Shown here: one piece after another, positions 62,300 to 64,000 of the stretch
Numbering within the stretch: the stretch's first letter is position 1
How the letters are laid out: each line of letters starts with the position of its first letter
NCBI RefSeq assembly: GCF_005863245.1
Contig: NZ_VBUT01000002.1
Span: 659,279 to 723,278, forward strand
DNA length: 64,000 nucleotides
Direction: 5' to 3'
DNA from: Nocardia cyriacigeorgica
GTDB taxonomy: Bacteria; Actinomycetota; Actinomycetes; Mycobacteriales; Mycobacteriaceae
Position numbers and translations under genes: made by a program
Notes under the pieces: generated by a model
Seen by the model: only the letters and a program-made list of their open reading frames with translations
Databases searched by the model: none
What the model was told of the DNA's origin: nothing

Positions 62300-63592
62300 G
62301 TGAGCGGCCACATCATCGACGAACTGACCTGGCGCGGCTTGATCGCGCAGTCCACCGACCTCGACGCCCTGCGCGCCGCGCTGGCCGAGGGCCCGCAGAG
62401 CCTCTACGCCGGGTTCGACCCCACCGCGGCCAGCCTGCACGCCGGTCACCTGGTGCCGCTGCTGGCATTGAAGCGATTCCAGCGCGCGGGTCATCGGCCG
62501 ATCGTGCTGGCCGGCGGCGCCACCGGCCTCATCGGCGACCCACGCGACGTGGGCGAGCGCACCATGAACTCCGCCGACACCGTCGCCGAATGGGCCGGCC
62601 GCATCCGCTCCCAGCTCGAACGCTTCGTCGACATCGACGATTCGCCGACCGGCGCGATGATCGTCAACAACATGGACTGGACCGGGCAGCTGTCGGCGGT
62701 GAACTTCCTGCGCGATATCGGCAAGCACTTCTCGGTCAACGTCATGCTCGCCCGCGACACCGTCAAACGCCGGCTCGACGGCGAAGGCATCTCCTACACC
62801 GAGTTCAGCTACATGCTGTTGCAGGCCAACGACTACCTACAGCTGCGCCGCAACCACGGCTGCGTGCTCCAGGTCGGCGGCTCGGATCAGTGGGGCAACA
62901 TCATCGCGGGCGTCGAGCTCAACCGCCGCGTCGACGGCGCCCACGTGCACGCGCTCACCGTCCCGCTGGTGACCTCGGCCGACGGCAAGAAGTTCGGCAA
63001 GTCCACCGGTGGCGGCAGCCTGTGGCTCGACCCGGAGATGACCAGCCCGTACGCCTGGTACCAGTACTTCGTGAACACCGCCGACGCCGACGTCGTCCGG
63101 TACCTGCGCTGGTTCACCTTCCTCGACCGCGAGGAACTGGCCGAACTCGAGCAGGCCACCGCCGAACGCCCGCACGCCAGGGAGGCTCAGCGCCGCCTGG
63201 CCGCGGAGATGACCGACCTGGTGCACGGCCCCGAGCACACCCGCTCGGTGCAGCTGGCCAGCCAGGCCCTGTTCGGCCGTGCCGATCTGCGGGAGCTCGA
63301 CGAGCCGACCCTCGCCGCGGCACTGCGTGAGGCCGCCGTCGACGGCACCGTCGCCGAGATCGCCCCCGGCCAGCCGGACACCATCGTCGACCTGCTGGTG
63401 GCCTCCGGGCTGTGCGAGAGCCGCGGCGCGGCCCGTCGCGCGGTGAACGAGGGCGGTGCCTCGGTGAACAACGAGCGCATCACCGACATCGATTGGGTCC
63501 CAGGAACCGGCGACTACCTGCACGATCGGTGGCTGGTGCTGCGCCGCGGCAAGCGCAACTTCGCCGGCGTCCTGCGGGCCGGCGGAAATTGA
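62300..63592 (+). CDS. tyrS: Tyrosine-tRNA ligase
   Basis: This 430-residue class I synthetase has [20 protein letters not shown] (HIGH motif as HAGH), tyrosine-pocket residues in [26 protein letters not shown], the KMSKS equivalent KKFGKSTGG, and a C-terminal S4 RNA-binding domain ([20 protein letters not shown]). The start is GTG 62300, with GAAAGATGAGACG upstream. Monocistronic, closed by a hairpin at 63600. Confidence 0.96.
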   Translation: MSGHIIDELTWRGLIAQSTDLDALRAALAEGPQSLYAGFDPTAASLHAGHLVPLLALKRFQRAGHRPIVLAGGATGLIGDPRDVGERTMNSADTVAEWAGRIRSQLERFVDIDDSPTGAMIVNNMDWTGQLSAVNFLRDIGKHFSVNVMLARDTVKRRLDGEGISYTEFSYMLLQANDYLQLRRNHGCVLQVGGSDQWGNIIAGVELNRRVDGAHVHALTVPLVTSADGKKFGKSTGGGSLWLDPEMTSPYAWYQYFVNTADADVVRYLRWFTFLDREELAELEQATAERPHAREAQRRLAAEMTDLVHGPEHTRSVQLASQALFGRADLRELDEPTLAAALREAAVDGTVAEIAPGQPDTIVDLLVASGLCESRGAARRAVNEGGASVNNERITDIDWVPGTGDYLHDRWLVLRRGKRNFAGVLRAGGN

Positions 63593-63599
63593 TCTTGGT

Positions 63600-63629
63600 G
63601 GCCTGAGTCACATCCGTGTGATTCAGGCC
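63600..63629 (+). terminator. Hairpin terminator after tyrS
   Basis: GGCCTGA-GTCACA pairs with TGTGAT-TCAGGCC around TCCG: a 13-bp stem with one wobble pair, followed by GCTTTC. It separates tyrS from the rRNA promoters. Confidence 0.8.
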
Positions 63630-63688
63630 GCTTTCAAGGCCTTCCGCACGCCCCTGACCTGCATGAACATCCCTCTGACGTGGCGATT

Positions 63689-63717
63689 TGACGTGATGTT
63701 CTCCGCCGCGTAACTTA
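63689..63717 (+). promoter_or_regulatory. rRNA operon promoter P1
   Basis: TTGACG (63689-63694) and TAACTT (63712-63717) are separated by exactly 17 bp, a near-consensus housekeeping-sigma promoter. It lies about 290 bp before the window end, upstream of the 16S leader. Confidence 0.8.
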
Positions 63718-63815
63718 TTCAACGTCAGAGCGACACGGACACCGACCCGGAGCCCCGAGGGCCTGGGAAACGAGGTAGGACGAGGAGCGCCTGACGAAGC
63801 AGGTCCAGACGGTGT

Positions 63816-63844
63816 TTGACTCCGAGTCATGGACTGGCTAAGAT
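63816..63844 (+). promoter_or_regulatory. rRNA operon promoter P2
   Basis: TTGACT (63816-63821) and TAAGAT (63839-63844) with a 17-bp spacer, close to consensus and stronger-looking than P1. It lies just before the antitermination-like leader, as with the proximal promoter of mycobacterial rrn operons. Confidence 0.88.
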
Positions 63845-63899
63845 AGAAAAGTTGCCTCACAGAAGCCCCAGTTAGAACCTGGAGCGGAAGTGTGTGCGC

Positions 63900-64000
63900 C
63901 TGTTCTTTGAGAACTCAATAGTGTGTCGATGAATGTCAGTGCCAATATTGATTATTGGTTCCGGCCCCTCATACCCCCGTGTGTTGTGGGTCGGACATTG
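63900..64000 (+). other. rrs: 16S rRNA leader (antitermination and RNase III region), cut by window end
   Basis: TGTTCTTTGAGAACTCAATA (from 63901) is the boxA-like leader sequence typical of high-GC Gram-positive rrn operons. Downstream, CCAATA-TTGAT-TATTGG (63942-63958) forms a 6-bp hairpin. The mature 16S start (AGAGTTTGAT-type) is not yet reached, so the rRNA gene itself is outside the window. Confidence 0.85.

Overview
The window is high-GC actinobacterial chromosome, most likely Nocardia or a close relative. Supporting signs are pervasive GTG starts, GTGA/ATGA four-base gene overlaps, Scr1-type XRE/DUF397 pairs, DUF222-HNH (13E12) genes with actinobacterial SOS boxes, and a gene order that, from memory, parallels Mycobacterium tuberculosis Rv1649-Rv1689: pheT, argCJBDFR, argGH, an Rv1683-like protein, Trm112, TetR, ABC permease, ABC ATPase, 3-methyladenine glycosylase, tyrS. 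No tRNA, CRISPR array, intact insertion sequence or prophage was seen. The window ends inside the leader of an rRNA operon, before 16S begins.

Region 1 (1-22.1 kb) is a mosaic after the end of pheT. It holds an alpha/beta hydrolase, two conserved hypotheticals, a PCu(A)C-like lipoprotein, a GlxA-type regulator, an APH(6)-like kinase, a Ser/Thr kinase joined to an RDD membrane domain and a YVTN beta-propeller, an acetyltransferase, and ppc with an unusual glycine/alanine-rich insertion. It continues with a TetR/FAD-monooxygenase divergent pair, a WYL-regulator/PPOX divergent pair, a DHFR-like/YCII/ECF sigma operon (ECF42 type) and a Na+/H+ or K+/H+ antiporter.

Region 2 (22.2-44.0 kb) is arginine biosynthesis. 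argC-argJ-argB-argD-argF-argR form one tightly overlapped operon behind a 31-bp ArgR box. argG and argH lie 13 kb away, with a second, near-identical ArgR box before argG. The gap between argR and argG (about 28.15-40.9 kb) is an accessory island. It carries a complete type I restriction-modification system (hsdM-hsdS-hsdR), an upstream operon of an unknown protein plus two DUF4254 paralogues (the second frameshifted and open in frame into hsdM), a divergent XRE/DUF397 pair, an SOS-box-controlled DUF222-HNH nuclease, and small genes (DUF6508-like, GYD, a 59-residue protein).

Region 3 (44-64 kb) has an SMR transporter, a PucR/CdaR regulator, an acyl-CoA synthetase, idi, and a 981-residue hydrolase/AMP-binding fusion whose adenylation motifs are eroded. 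A four-gene glycan cassette follows (sugar aminotransferase, GtrB-like glycosyltransferase, large membrane protein, GtrA), sitting between the Rv1683-like and Trm112 genes. Next come Trm112, a TetR/ABC-2 exporter operon with a 36-bp operator, a multicopper oxidase with a small in-frame duplication, the DNA glycosylase, a DoxX protein, tyrS, and two well-formed rRNA promoters.

The strongest new leads are the DUF4254 operon beside the type I system, the SOS-box remnant of a second DUF222 gene next to argC, the degenerate synthetase fusion, and the amino-sugar glycan cassette.
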